64,000 nucleotides of DNA, taken from positions 35,999,803-36,063,802 of the forward strand of contig NC_052619.1 in assembly GCF_016545825.1 (NCBI RefSeq). Direction: 5' to 3'. The first letter of the stretch is position 1. Each line of letters opens with the position of its first letter. Shown in pieces: positions 46,406 to 58,939 of the stretch. The position numbers and the translations under genes were made by a program. The notes beneath the pieces are model-generated. The model searched no databases and was not told the origin of the DNA. It worked only from the letters and a program-made list of their open reading frames with translations. The stretch comes from Eucalyptus grandis. Its lineage: Eukaryota; Streptophyta; Magnoliopsida; Myrtales; Myrtaceae.

Positions 46406-48689
46406 ATTGTCCTTTGTATCAGTTGATGACCCATTGAAACTTGTTTTGATTTTGTTTCGTCGATAAGCATTCTGATAAGAATAGCCTGATTGGCACACCA
46501 TCGAAAGTTGGGCAAATGATATAGATGGAATTCTAGTACCATGCATCACGAGAATGAGGTCCGCAACTTTTAATGTGATGTCAATTATCTCGTTAGCCAT
46601 GTTAGGGTAAGTGATTGTCATATTACAACTTTTATGAAGATAAAACGATTGTTTAAGAATATGATTTCTTGTTACTAAGCTAATACAGACAATGAATAAG
46701 TTTATCGATTGCATTGGCACACAAGTATATGGTATCATTAATGATCCAGGGAAGAAAATTTGATAAATGATGGGTATGTGTTTTGAGTGACGATAGGATA
46801 TTTAATAGATAATGATCACCACCATACTATAAAAGACATGCCACCGGCCAAACATAAAGATTTGGATAGATGAATTTCACCATCAAGGCCTAAAAGGACA
46901 CTATTGGCCAAAGAAGATAAAGGGCTTTGAGATGGGAGAAATTTGTCGCAACCCTCCCCAGGACGTCTTAAGGATTTGGGACACAGGTTTAGAGCTATTG
47001 CTTGAAAGATGGTCCGAATTGTTCGCTTAAAGATGGCAATTCAAGGAATCCATGATTAAGAGTGCATGCTTTCCCAAGTTCATACATCACGTGACATTAG
47101 ACTTTGCTTTTTTATTCTTAACAACCTAAGTTTTCCTAGGAGTCGCCACTGGCTATTTGGAGTTGGGCTAAAAATTAAATAAGATGTTGGAGGTTCATCT
47201 CATTTCCTATGCAAGTAGAGATTCTAAGCACATGGACTTGGTTATGCTAATATTTATTAGTGCCCTTTTTGCACCACTAAATCGGAAGGTCCTTGGCGTA
47301 AGTGAGCATGCCTTTTTTATTACCAGTCATTGTCCTAAAGGGATCAAAATTGCTAAGTGATCAAGGAAATATTTTTGTGAGGTTTATTATGAACCTAAAC
47401 GAAACTTAACGGTTCTAGAAAAGAAATTAACAAACAAGTTATGGAAATGCAATGCGATAAAGAAACATTCAAATTATGAAAGACATCAAGCAAGTACAAG
47501 AAACGAAAACTCAATAGAAGTGAGGCAAATAATAGACATGGCCTTTTTATTTAGCCTTGGGACATGAACCCATTTAAGCTTTGGGATTAGAGACTATTTC
47601 TATCTTAAGTTAGCTTAGATTCTACTCATTATGATTGTTAAACTAATCTAAGCTATTCTAACTATTTATTAAAGATGTGATTTTAAATCTAATTTGGTTT
47701 TATTGTGTAGAAACTAATCTATTTAAGATATAGGGTAATTAACTAAGCTAGCCAAATTAGAACTAAACTATACTGAGCTAGATTAATCTATGTGTCGCCT
47801 TGGACGGCCATAGACCCAACAGGCCACCATTGATAGTCTTGACCGTCACCTCCTATATGCTCAGTGTATATTTATATTCTCTCCCCATTTTTGTCTTAAT
47901 CAAAAAGTAATAATAACGTAAAGGGTATCACGTAGAAAATATGCAATTCAGCTCATGTTCTCATAATATCTTCAGAAATATATGAGGACTTAAACGCAAT
48001 CTTTAGATACAAAGTCTTCTACTTGCTTAGGTAAACGTGATTTCTTTGACCCTGTCAGGTTCTTCAAAAGTGACTTGTAGTTTGTTGGAAATTTCTTTGG
48101 TTGAACTACATTAAGAAATACGATTAAACTCAATAGATAATAAAGCACAGTGAAGGGAATATATGATACTTATAAATTGAAATTTACAAAACAAACCTAT
48201 TCTCTGATAGAATCGGGAACTTGGCTAGTTTGATTCGACGCCGGTTCCAAGTGTAACTGGCCTGAAATATTTTTAAAAAAATGAATAAAGGGTAATTATA
48301 TCCATATATATCATGTAGCTTAATTTGAAAAATATCAAACACATTCTTCAAATGGATGAAGAGAAAGATAGTTTCTTAAATATGTTCTTTGAGACTGACC
48401 AAAAAAAAAAAAAAATGTTCTTTGAGTGAAAATATTATTATATGGCTTATCTAATTAAGAATAAAATAATAAATTACCTCAATTAAATTTTGACTTATAT
48501 CAATCATTTAATGCAGTAATATATTTCACTTAATAAAGAAATCCCCTCAATATTAAAAAATAATGAATCATAAAAAGTAAAATAATATAAGTGTAGCATT
48601 TTATAATGTAGCTTACATATTTCCTATTACTATGATAACCACATTAAACTAAGATATGTATTATTTATTGGATAGCTGATGTATTTATT
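46406..48689. other. Intergenic, no recognised gene
   Basis: AT-rich. A phrase at about 47120-47150 (cctaggagtcgccactggct) recalls Gypsy-derived repeats in other plants, but no LTR pair was found. A minute poly-A insertion lies at 48382-48426. No coding region recognised. Confidence 0.4.
48382..48426 (+). mobile_element. Ultra-short poly-A insertion with 12-bp TSD
   Basis: Direct repeats atgttctttgag at 48382-48393 and 48415-48426 flank only actgacc plus about 14 A. It has the same form as the insertion at 7272-7323 and again ends ACC before the A run. Confidence 0.75.
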
Positions 48690-49042
48690 GATATACTTAA
48701 ATTTTATTTATCTTAGACTTGCAGTTCATCTTACAATAGCCTAGTCTTCCAACTGGCGTTATCATTTCCCTGTACCACGCCCCAAGTTTCCCTGAGGGAA
48801 GGCGTCGCGGGGATCAGACGTGGCTGCCCTCTCCCGTAAAGGAGTGGCCGGGTTAGCCAATGGGGCCGGAATCTTTATCCGAGCTCGGATCCCGGCCTGG
48901 GAGGGGCGTAAGGGGTCACTCTCCCCAAGGAGGTTCTTCCTCCATTTCCCTCTTGAGCAGTTTAAGGACCTGCTCAGGTCTTGTACTTACCGATATACTT
49001 AAATTTTATTTATCTTAGGCTTGCAGTTCATCTTACAATAGC
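48690..49042. repeat. 51-bp direct repeat flanking a 251-bp GC-rich insert
   Basis: Repeats at 48690-48740 and 48992-49042 (gatatacttaaattttattt ... catcttacaatagc) differ at one base. Between them is a compact GC-rich segment (48741-48991) quite unlike the AT-rich surroundings, with an open frame of 60 codons (48820-49002) that I do not recognise. It has no poly-A, TIR or LTR motif. Organelle (mitochondrial) or other filler DNA joined during break repair is the likeliest source. Confidence 0.8.
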
Positions 49043-51687
49043 GGACAAAAAAATGATATATTCGATCTAAACTTAGCCGTATTATATGAAAACGAAATTT
49101 GTATAATATTGCAGTGGACAAGGGTGACCACAAAGTGATTTAAAATTACTGTCGACGGCCCCCGGATCATTATATTATTCACAAAGAGGGAGATCCAGCA
49201 CATCGAAGAGATTAAATGGAGAGAATGAGAAGAAAGAGATTACTGTGGCTTGGAAAGCCAGTAGATTCCCACTAACCTATACCACTGTCTAAAGGGAAGA
49301 GAGGCCACACTATTTTGGTGACCGACGCTCAATTTCTTTCTTAACCATCCTTAATATCATCTTTTAGATATTATATCCACGTAATTACCATTAATTTATT
49401 TTTTCGATGTTTCTTTTCATTTTCTCGTTAATAGAAACAATTAAAAAAGGAAAACCAAACAGATATGTCTACATTTGTCTTGAATAGATTGATTACAGCA
49501 CAAAGAAGTCAAAATTTGAAATTTAATAAAATTCCTACACACATTGCTTGTCCAAGCATCCTAGTAGGGAAGGGAACAACAATGGACTGCTTCCAGCAAG
49601 TCGCATTCTCCCTACTGAGTGCATCATGTGCCTTGTGTCGGTGATCCCTCATCTTGGGCGACTAACCTCGATCCGAGGTTGCATATCACGTGCCGACACG
49701 AAGTGCCGATAACTAAAATCCGGTCGAATTTTGATTTCATGTGCCTTTGGTCTGATAATCGCTTCGCTTTACAGTGCGATTCGCACGGCTTTATCAAAGG
49801 ATTTGGAGCCCACAAAAGCCTTTAACAAAATATTAAGGTGTTTAGTGATAAAATTGCAATGGACTTGAGGCAAAACTAGTATTTCCAACTACCCTTAATT
49901 CAAGATTTGTCCCACTAAGCATGGCCTTTGGCATTTTTAGAAAGCTGCTTTCAGGGTCGATGAATTTTATTTTTTTTTCCAATTTCGTCATCATTAATAT
50001 TTCGTATTTCATTTTTGCCTCTAGACCACTATTTATCTTTTCCATCACTGAACCGAAGATACTAGATGTGAGTTCTGAATTTAGATTTGGTCACCGATCT
50101 AGCGCCTTACTGACAATCGTGCTTGGCTCATTAGTGATTGCTGATGATGGCCGAGAGACTAGGTTTGCACGTCTAGGTCAACGATGGATGATTCTAGGTC
50201 ATCGAGGGTCTGGGTTTTCGAGTTCACACAACCTTCAATATTGCCTTGCTTGGCTGTCCGAGATCGTGTGACCTCAACATCACCTCGCGTAATCTCTTTG
50301 ATAATTTGATCGTCGCCAGAGATTAATTTGCTTCGGGCAGGTGTGCTTTCATGATGCATTTGTTATATCGATTCTCTAGTATCATATTTTCTGTTTTTTC
50401 CTCTCTTTTTCTTTTTACTTCAAAGCTACTTTGTAAAAATTATATATTAAAAGTCACCCAAATAATATTTGCTTTGAGCAAATGGAACTCGAGTCAGAAG
50501 ATTTTTGGGGAGTCATTTACTGAATCTCTCCCAAACTCACCATTGATGTTCATCAATTCACGCGGTCATATGTATCTAGAATAGCTCGCACATAGCATGT
50601 ATTTTTTTTCATTCGTATTAATTTAGTCAACTGTATATTCTATCATAGAGGATATCTTATACTTTTTCCCCATAGGAGGTATGTGTCACTTTATCTTCTG
50701 TTTTGATGCATGGCGCCGACGGCATGTGGGGTGACTCTAAATCACATCTGGACTTTGGAAACATTTTGGACGCGGCTTTTAGTAGAGTTGGGACCGGCAG
50801 GCATTTAATGGTACTGTGTTTCCCTTTGAGGGCTTGCGGATAAATTAAATGGTATTTCCTTTTTTGGCTGACGTTATAACAAATAAATAAAACAGGAAAT
50901 TAGAGTTGGAACTTGGAATTGTGAAGATCCGTTGGTGCTTCAAGGCGAACCATTATAAAAACGAAAATATCTGTGGGAAGGTGGGACCTTTTGGTTTTGG
51001 TGCAAAAAAAATAATCATACTCCCAAGATATGACAAACCTTGGGTGGGTCCTAACGGGGGCAAATACCTCTCCTAGATCTGCATCACGGCCATTGAAAAT
51101 TTGCATGTGGGTTACACATGATGAACGGTCACGATTGGATCCATGGACCCAAGCCCTGCAAGAACTCCCCGAGAACTCCCCACATGTATTAGTTCTAAGC
51201 ATGCATTATATGGATCCAGCCCATATGTATGAGAAGCCTTGCCCTCCGTTAGATGGATCTCGATTGGGAGTGGAGACCAAGATTCTAATTTACCTTTCTA
51301 TTTTGCTAAAGAGAGATTTTTAAAGCAATGAGTTATGAATATTAGACATCACCGTGGATCCGACATCTAAAGCCAAAGAACTAAGATTAGTAATGGACCA
51401 AATTATAGAGATGACACAAGCAGTTCACAAGTGGGAAACCAAATTATATCATTAAGGATGACAATGCATAACTCGTTCAAATTTAGTTCATTCTTATCTC
51501 ATGTATTTATTACTATAGTTATTACTAGAAATGATTAATTCAAATTCAAAATATTTTGAAATAGTCCATTTATATCTCATGTAATTACCATAACAATTAG
51601 TAGATAAACTCTACACATACAAAAGCTATCCTAGAGTTAAAGGCTAATCAAAACTCACTTTCATACTTAAGAGTTTAATTTTTTATA
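49043..51687. other. Intergenic, no recognised gene
   Basis: Mostly AT-rich with a few more balanced stretches (49560-50350 and 50900-51320) that have short frames on both strands and no nameable domain. The last 200 bases (51480-51687) are probably the 5' LTR of the Copia relic, since a primer-binding site follows at once. Confidence 0.4.
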
Positions 51688-52393
51688 TGGTATAAGAGCA
51701 CTGATAAGATCATTGGAAATAACTTTGCTATTCCTTCTTTCTCTTCCATTTTTTGCCCTCTCCTATTCACAATGTTATCTCCCACCTCTACTCTGATTGA
51801 TTGCGCAACACCACCTTAGTCTCAAATTTTTCGGTGATAACATTCTATTGTAGAAAAGCCAATTGTTTCTGCTACTTCGCAGCCAGTTCTTCATGGGACA
51901 CCTTGATGGCATCATTATTTATCCCACTCTAATCATCACCCTGACGGGCTCCACTTTTGTTGATTGAACCCTGTATGTGATGAATGGATTTAGAAAGACT
52001 AACTTGTTCTTAGTTAAATGATATCTTCTTTTTCACCTGATATTCTACCCTATGTGGTTCGATTAACTACTGTTGTTGATGTCTGGAGGCTCTACAAACT
52101 ACCTTTGGATCTCTATCACATACAATCAATTAACAGTTGCCAATCATCTTCTAGGGAATAAAGAATTAAATGACATTGTCTTCTGTAATCTTGGTTATGA
52201 TTTTTCTAACATTATTGCTACCTTGGCTAAAAAGTCTAATTCGATAACCTTTTGCTCCTTGATCATGAGCTTAGAATGAAGTTTGGCATAGTGTCTATAG
52301 AGGCAAATGTTACCAGTTACACCCCTCCATCATCCACCACTGCCATTCAACTACAATCGAATCACAATTTCTAATTATCGACCACAAAAAACT

Positions 52394-53636
52394 TGTTAGG
52401 GAAATCCCTTATGATGTTTTGAAGATGATAAACTAAATCAAATGTTACTAACGTGTTTAATGATTGAGTAATAGACTATGCAAATGATAAAACATGTAAA
52501 GGATATTGTTGAAGTCTATACTTGAAAAAATCAAAATATAGACTCTATGTTAAAGTTGAACTTATTTAGACTGTGTCTAAACCTTAAGGCTAAATGTTCA
52601 AAAGCAGAATATGTTCAGACTTACGTCCAAATTATAAAGTCCGCTTCAGACGGAAGATACTCAAATTCTACTTCAGATGGAAGACATTCAGACTTTACTT
52701 TCGATAGAATACACTTAGACTTTACATACAGAACGAGACACAAGTTCAGAACGTAGCAGATTCAAAACGAAGCATGTTTAGAATAAGACAACTTGACAGA
52801 ATGTAACACAAGCCCAAAATGTATAACAGCTAGTGATTTGGTTTGAATTCTACATCAAGATAGATTTGATCGACTCAATTTAATTGATTGACAATTGGAT
52901 CTTGAAGACAAGAACTTTCTAAATGAAGAAACTTTACTTATGGAAACCAAGATTTTGTTTGTATGAGCGATCATAATTAATTTGGGATTCTGTTTTTGTC
53001 ACTTAACGGCTACTGAATCATCTTGATATAGATCTATCCAACAGGTAGATTGGAAGACGATCCTCTAGATACTGTCTAACGGCTAATTTGGAAGTGGAGG
53101 AGTATTTAAAGAGATTAAGGACCGATGAGCAAGTAAGAGACGGAGTGTAGAATCTATAATTCCAAAGTCTGAGTAAACTTTGATCATATACTTGTCTTTG
53201 GTGAGCTTAAATGTTTGTGATCGTGATAGAAATACCAAAAGAGTGACTTAGTGAGATAGTGTGATCTACCATTGAGTATTTGCACTCAAAGTTGTAATCT
53301 CTTGTTGATTACATAGTGGAATCTAGCTAGAAGGCTGTGTTAGTATAGGAAAATGGACGTAAGTTTGATCTAAGTCGAACCACTATAAATTTCGTGTGCA
53401 ATCTTCTCTTCTCTTAACTCTCCTTATTTAAATATGTTGCACACTTACAGGTTATTTCAGAAGTCTGTTCCAACGCATAACAAATTATGAACATCTACCA
53501 AAGATTGGTGGCTCGTTTATCAGACTTTGATCCTTATTCAGACTTTACTTGCAACTTATTTTATTCTGCATTTATTTGTCAAGATTTCTTTTGAACACCT
53601 ATTCACCCCCTTTAGGTATTCATACTAGCATCATCA
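52394..53636 (+). repeat. 5' LTR of the gag-only element
   Basis: 1243 bp, TG...CA. Contains several copies of cagacggaagacactcagac-like words and agaacgagacacaag-type repeats (52610-52810), possible enhancer repeats. Pairs with 57691-58939. Confidence 0.9.
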
Positions 53637-53700
53637 ATTGGTATTAGAGCTAAGTGTTTGTTTTATTGAAGTGTTTTTACTTATGAGCTAAAGATCTTTT

Positions 53701-55275
53701 ATGGCTATTATCTTGGCATTAGGGCTGATTGAAGGACATAGCAATACCAGGCCATCCTATTTCGATGGAAAGAAATACAACATTTGGAAAAACAAAATGA
53801 AGGTATTCCTAAGATCCAAAGATCTCTTGCAATGGGATGTTGTGGAAAAAGGAATCAATCCCATTGCCGTGTCTACATCAAATAAGAATGGTAAAGATAA
53901 AGAAACAAAATCCCCTACTCCTATGTCTCGGACGGAGATGTCCAAAAGAGAAACTCTTGATACAAAAGTCATTTATTCTTTATATTGCACCTTATCCCCT
54001 ACTAAGTATAATAGAATCTCTTCATGTGAAACAACTAAAGAAGTTTGGGATAAACTTCATGTTACTTATGAAGGGATTGATCATGTAAAAGAGACAAAAG
54101 TAAACTTCATGCTTGGTCAATATAAATCCTTCAAGATGAAGCTAGGAGAGTTGATTGGAGATATGTTAAGTCATTTCACATAAATTGTAAATGGTTTGGC
54201 ATATCAAGGTCATCCAATTTCTGTGCCAATGAAGGTCAACAAACTTTTGCGAGGTCTCTCAAAAGATTGGAACCATGTTAAGACCTCAATTCAATAGACT
54301 CAGAGGATTATGCCACTCTTCAATCCTACGAAGTAGAACAAATCATTGATGAAGATCCCGAAGGTAAGAAGTTCATTGCACTTAAATCTAACATTAATTT
54401 TGATAATACGGACTCAGAAAATGACATGGACGATGAAGAACTTGCTTTTATGATCAAGAAATTTGAAAAGCTTAGTACAAAAGGAAGGAAGTTCAATTGG
54501 AAGAAATAATACAAGCAGAATGTGCAAAAAAGAACAATGAAAGAAGATGATGAGTAAGGAAATATATGCTTGATGGCACATTCAAACTCAGACTCAAATT
54601 CGGAATTAGAATTAAACTCAGAATCAAAGTCTGACTTAGACACAGACTTAGAATCCAACAAGGAAATCGAGATAAGTCATTCAGAAATTCTTATTAAATT
54701 TTTTAAATATATAAATGAGCTTTACTTAAATCTCAAATCTTCTCTTAAAAGGATCTCTGAACTAAAAAAAAAAAGAGAATTCATGGCTTAAGCAACATGA
54801 TCTTTCTTGAAAAGAAAAGTTTGAAATTTTACAAAAAGATTTTCTACAAACAAAAGAAAGTCGAGATTTACTTGTCAAAGAAAATGATTCTTTAAAAGAA
54901 GAATTTTCAAATATTTTGACAAAATTTTCAAATGGTTAAAAAACATTAGAGCATATCATTTCCATACAAGTACCTTACTATAACAAGTTGGGACTTGGCT
55001 TCAATAAGGGAAGTGATTCTTTAATAGATTTTCCTAAAGTCAATGAAATTCTTAGACAAAAACCTCATAGACTTGCGTACAAGAAGCATTTTTAAATGAT
55101 ATTTACAAAACTTGTTAGTCGAAATGCCCTCAAGTGTTCAAATTGTGGAGACTCATAACACTTTAATAATAAATGTCCTAAAGTCTGGAGATCTGTTAAG
55201 AAAGATTGGGTAAAAACAACATACTTTACTCATTCTCATGAACCCAAGAAAATATGGGTACCAAAGAAAAGATGA
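53701..55275 (+). pseudogene. Gag pseudogene of the gag-only element
   Basis: From ATG 53701: IEGHSNTRPSYFDGKKYNIW and WKNKMKVFL (retrotransposon gag N-terminal type), then the UBN2-like core (DTKVIYSLYCTL, TTKEVWDKLHVTYEG, NFMLGQYKSFKM). A TAA at 54181-54183 is followed in the same frame by IVNGLAYQGHPISVP, so it is a point nonsense change. Then come an acidic region (54380-54450), a Ser/Glu-rich repeat region, and a CCHC knuckle (CSNCGDS, stop, HFNNKCP, 55135-55180) followed by KKIWVPKK, after which complete elements normally continue into integrase. Here the sequence stops being pol-like. Confidence 0.85.
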
Positions 55276-55518
55276 GTTGTTCTTGTAGGTAATAAAGAAA
55301 AAGAAGAAAGAGAATTTGGTAAGGAAGGTATATATTCTTAAATCCTCAATTTAAATTTTTATAAATTCTCATTATATTTTATATTCGATATATCCTCTTT
55401 GTGCCTCAGTTGATTCGGACTTTATTATGACCGTATTCTATGATTGGTTTTATTAAGGAAGAATCGTGTGATTTGTTTTTATGATTCGTAAGTTCAGATT
55501 TGATTTAATACTTGTGAT

Positions 55519-55943
55519 TATTTTTTAGGGTTAATACCCTGAAAAACCCCAAACTGGTACACTTGTGACAAATTTATCCTCTGTTAGTTTTCGTTAAATA
55601 TTTTATTATCAAATTATTAAGTTAAATAACACGCGACAATTGATTAGTATACCAATTTGGGATTTTACGATCCGTTTGTTAGAATTTACAATTTTTATGA
55701 TTTTTTTGTGGTATTAATCCAATTCACAAATTTATCAGTTTGAGGTTTTTTGCGGTCGAATAAATTAGTTTGGGGTAAATTTGTCATAAATGTACTAATT
55801 TAAGGTTTTTTTATAGTCAGTCGGGGTAAATTTGTCACAGGTATACAAGTTTTGGGTTTTTCATGGTCAAAAAAATAGTTTGAGGTAAATTTGTCACAAG
55901 TGTACCAGTTTGGGATTTTTTAGGGTATTAACCCTATTTTTTA
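55519..55943. mobile_element. Mutator-type MITE with 9-bp TSD
   Basis: 407-bp element (55528-55934) with long near-perfect TIRs beginning GGGTTAATACCCT and continuing through ccccaaactggtacacttgt to gacaaattta. The perfect 9-bp repeat tattttatt-like flank (ta, six t, a) is at 55519-55527 and 55935-55943. The core repeats the subterminal words in both directions. No coding capacity. Inserted in the gag-only element. Confidence 0.9.
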
Positions 55944-57690
55944 TATCTTGCTTAGAGACAATTGAGTTTATTTGGTTTGATTATATGCTCTCAGATTTGG
56001 TCATATTTTGTAAAGTGGAAATATGTTTCACGAGATATTAATTCATTATGCAAGATATTTTCCCTTAAGTACTTTCATATGATGAATTTAGAAAGAATAT
56101 TTGATTATTTATGAATATTGCATATTTTGCTCTAATGTCAAGGAAGGATCCAAATATATGGATACCATAAAGGAAATAAGTTTATTGCAGGAAACTCCAC
56201 AAAGGAAGAATGATTGCAAATCTACGCAAATCATGGTGCAATTAGAAAAGTATCTCATGCGAAGATTGTCAATGATCATTTTTAATCAATGGTATATTTC
56301 AAATATATACCTTGGGTAAGATAATAATTTTTTTTTTATCATCTCTCCTTGCAAATTTCTACTCGATCTTATGAAGATTCTAGATTATTGCTTATGAATT
56401 ATATATGATTTATATTACAAATATCTCTTGTCATAAACATAATGCCTTGCATTTTTTTACTTAATTTGGCGTGTGATAGAAATATCTACTTTCTTGGAGG
56501 AAGGTATTATGTGATTTTTTTTTTTTTGCAAAGATTGTTATCTATTATATAAGAATTTGCAAGTGGCAAAAGAATCTTCCATATGGATTTTGGAAAGCTT
56601 AACTCGAAAATTGTAGAAACTATGTACTATTATCTAGAGGCACAAAAATTATTTCCTTGCACAAAGTTATCGCAAATTATTGAGCAAGTCCTTAATGTGT
56701 TGTATGAAAGGTTGAGTAGCTTTGAATTTAAATATTTGATAATCTTATAAATGCTATTCAATTTATTTATTTGAAGAAAGAGCATTATATATTACGTGGA
56801 TATTATAATAGCTTATTTGTGCAAAAAGTTTGTTAAGTTTATGTAGATTGAATTCGAGAAGAGCTTGATTGAAGAAAATAATTTTTTCCTCGAATTCGAG
56901 AAGAGCTTGTTGCTACGAAAGAAATAATGAAAAAATATTATGTTCAACATGCACAAGCCACAACTAGTATTATTCGCAAATATTATCTTGATGACAAGGG
57001 GAGAAAGTGAATTCAAAATAAAGGGAAAAAATCATGATCATCTCAAAATGACAACAAATTGAGGGGGAGCATTGATCAATTATGGAAATTTTTTTTTGAA
57101 TTGATTGTGATCTTGATTATAATAGAAGGAAGGAAAAGGTAAATGTGTCAGAATTTGTTAAGTTCTACAAAATCCGGTTAGTGCATCTTTTATTACCTTT
57201 TATTATTAATAAATCTCTTATTTACATCATTATTTTATTATGACAAAAAAGTAAGTGAATTTTATAATACATCTGTGATTTTTATTGGATATCTGCTGAT
57301 ATATATGATCGAAGTGAGCTATATTACATTTTTTTTTTTATATTCGACTTACTTTGTAAAAGCTAATTTTTTTTGGAAATTGTGTATCATGCAAGATATA
57401 TTTGTTATAGTTTTATATTCTCTACGTGATACTATTTCCATTGTTATCACTATTTGATTATGACAAAAAGGGGGAGATAATATAAATATGCATATGTGTT
57501 GATATTAGTTATTGAACTGCGATTATCTTTCCATATATAATTATACTCAATCTATTTGCTATCTTCTGCTATCTTTTGATTTGAATTATATTGTTCTTTA
57601 AGATTGCCCTGATTTATTAATATTTTTAAAAGCATGTTTACACATCTGCATATTTAGAGATTGTTTTATTATCATAAAAAATGAGGAGAT

Positions 57691-58939
57691 TGTTAGGGAA
57701 ATTCTATGATGTTTTGAAGATGACAAAATAAATTAAAAGCTACTAACGTGTTTAATGGTTCAGTAATAGACTATACAGATGATAGAACATATAAATGATA
57801 TTGTCGAAGTCTATATTTGAAAAACTTAGATGATAGACTCTATGTTGAAGCTGAATTTATTCAGACTGTGTCCAAACCTTAAGACTAAATGTTCAGAAGC
57901 AAAATATGTTTAAATTTACGTCTAGATTATAAAGTCTACTTCAGACGGAAGACACTCAGACTTTACTTTCGACATAACATACTCAGACTTTACATACAGA
58001 ACGAGACACAAGTCTAGAACGTGACAAGGTCTAGAATGAGACACAAGTTCATAACGTAGCAAATTCAGAACGAATCATGTTTAGAACGAGACAATTTGAC
58101 AGAACGTAACACAAGCCAAAAACATATAATGACTAGTGATTTGGTTTGGATTCTACATTAAGATAGATTTGATTGACTCAATCTAATTTATTGACAATTG
58201 GATCTTGAAGATAAAAACTTTCTAAACAAAAAAACTCTACTTATTGAAACTAAGATTCTATTTGTATGGTCGATTAGAATCAATTTGGGATTTTGCTTCT
58301 ATCACTCAATGGTTACTGAATTTTCTTGATACAAATATGTCTAACATGTAGATTGGAAGACGATCTTCTAGATACTGTCCAACGGCTAGTTTAGAAGTGG
58401 ATGAGTATTTAAGGAGATTAAGGACCAATAAGCAAGTAAGAGATGAAGCTTAGAATCTATAATTCCAAAGTTTGAGCGAACTTCAATCATATATTTATCT
58501 TTGGTAAGTTTAAACGTTTGTGATCGTGAAAGAAATACCAAAAGAGTGACTTAGTGAGACAGTGTGATCTACCACTGAGTGTTTGCATTCAAAGTTGGAA
58601 TCTCTTGTTGATCACATAATGGAATCTAACTAGAAGACTGTTAGCATTGGAGAGTGGACATAGGTTTGATCTAAACCGAACCATTATAAATTGCGTATGC
58701 AATCTTCTCTTCTCTTAACTCTCCTTATTTAAATTTGCTGCACACTTATAGGTTATTTCAAAAGTCTGTTTTATCGCATAAGAAATTTTGAATATCTACT
58801 AGAAGTTTGGTGACTCGTTTATCAGACTCTGATCCTTATTCAGACTTTGCTCGTAACTTATTCTATTCCATATTTATTTGTCAATACTTCTTTTAAACAT
58901 CTATTCACCCCCCTTTAGGTGTTCATACTAGTATCATCA
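57691..58939 (+). repeat. 3' LTR of the gag-only element
   Basis: 1249 bp, TGTTAGGG...CATCA, preceded by a polypurine tract. Compared with the 5' LTR it has scattered substitutions and a small extra segment near 58020-58045 (a duplicated agaatgagacacaag word). Confidence 0.9.
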
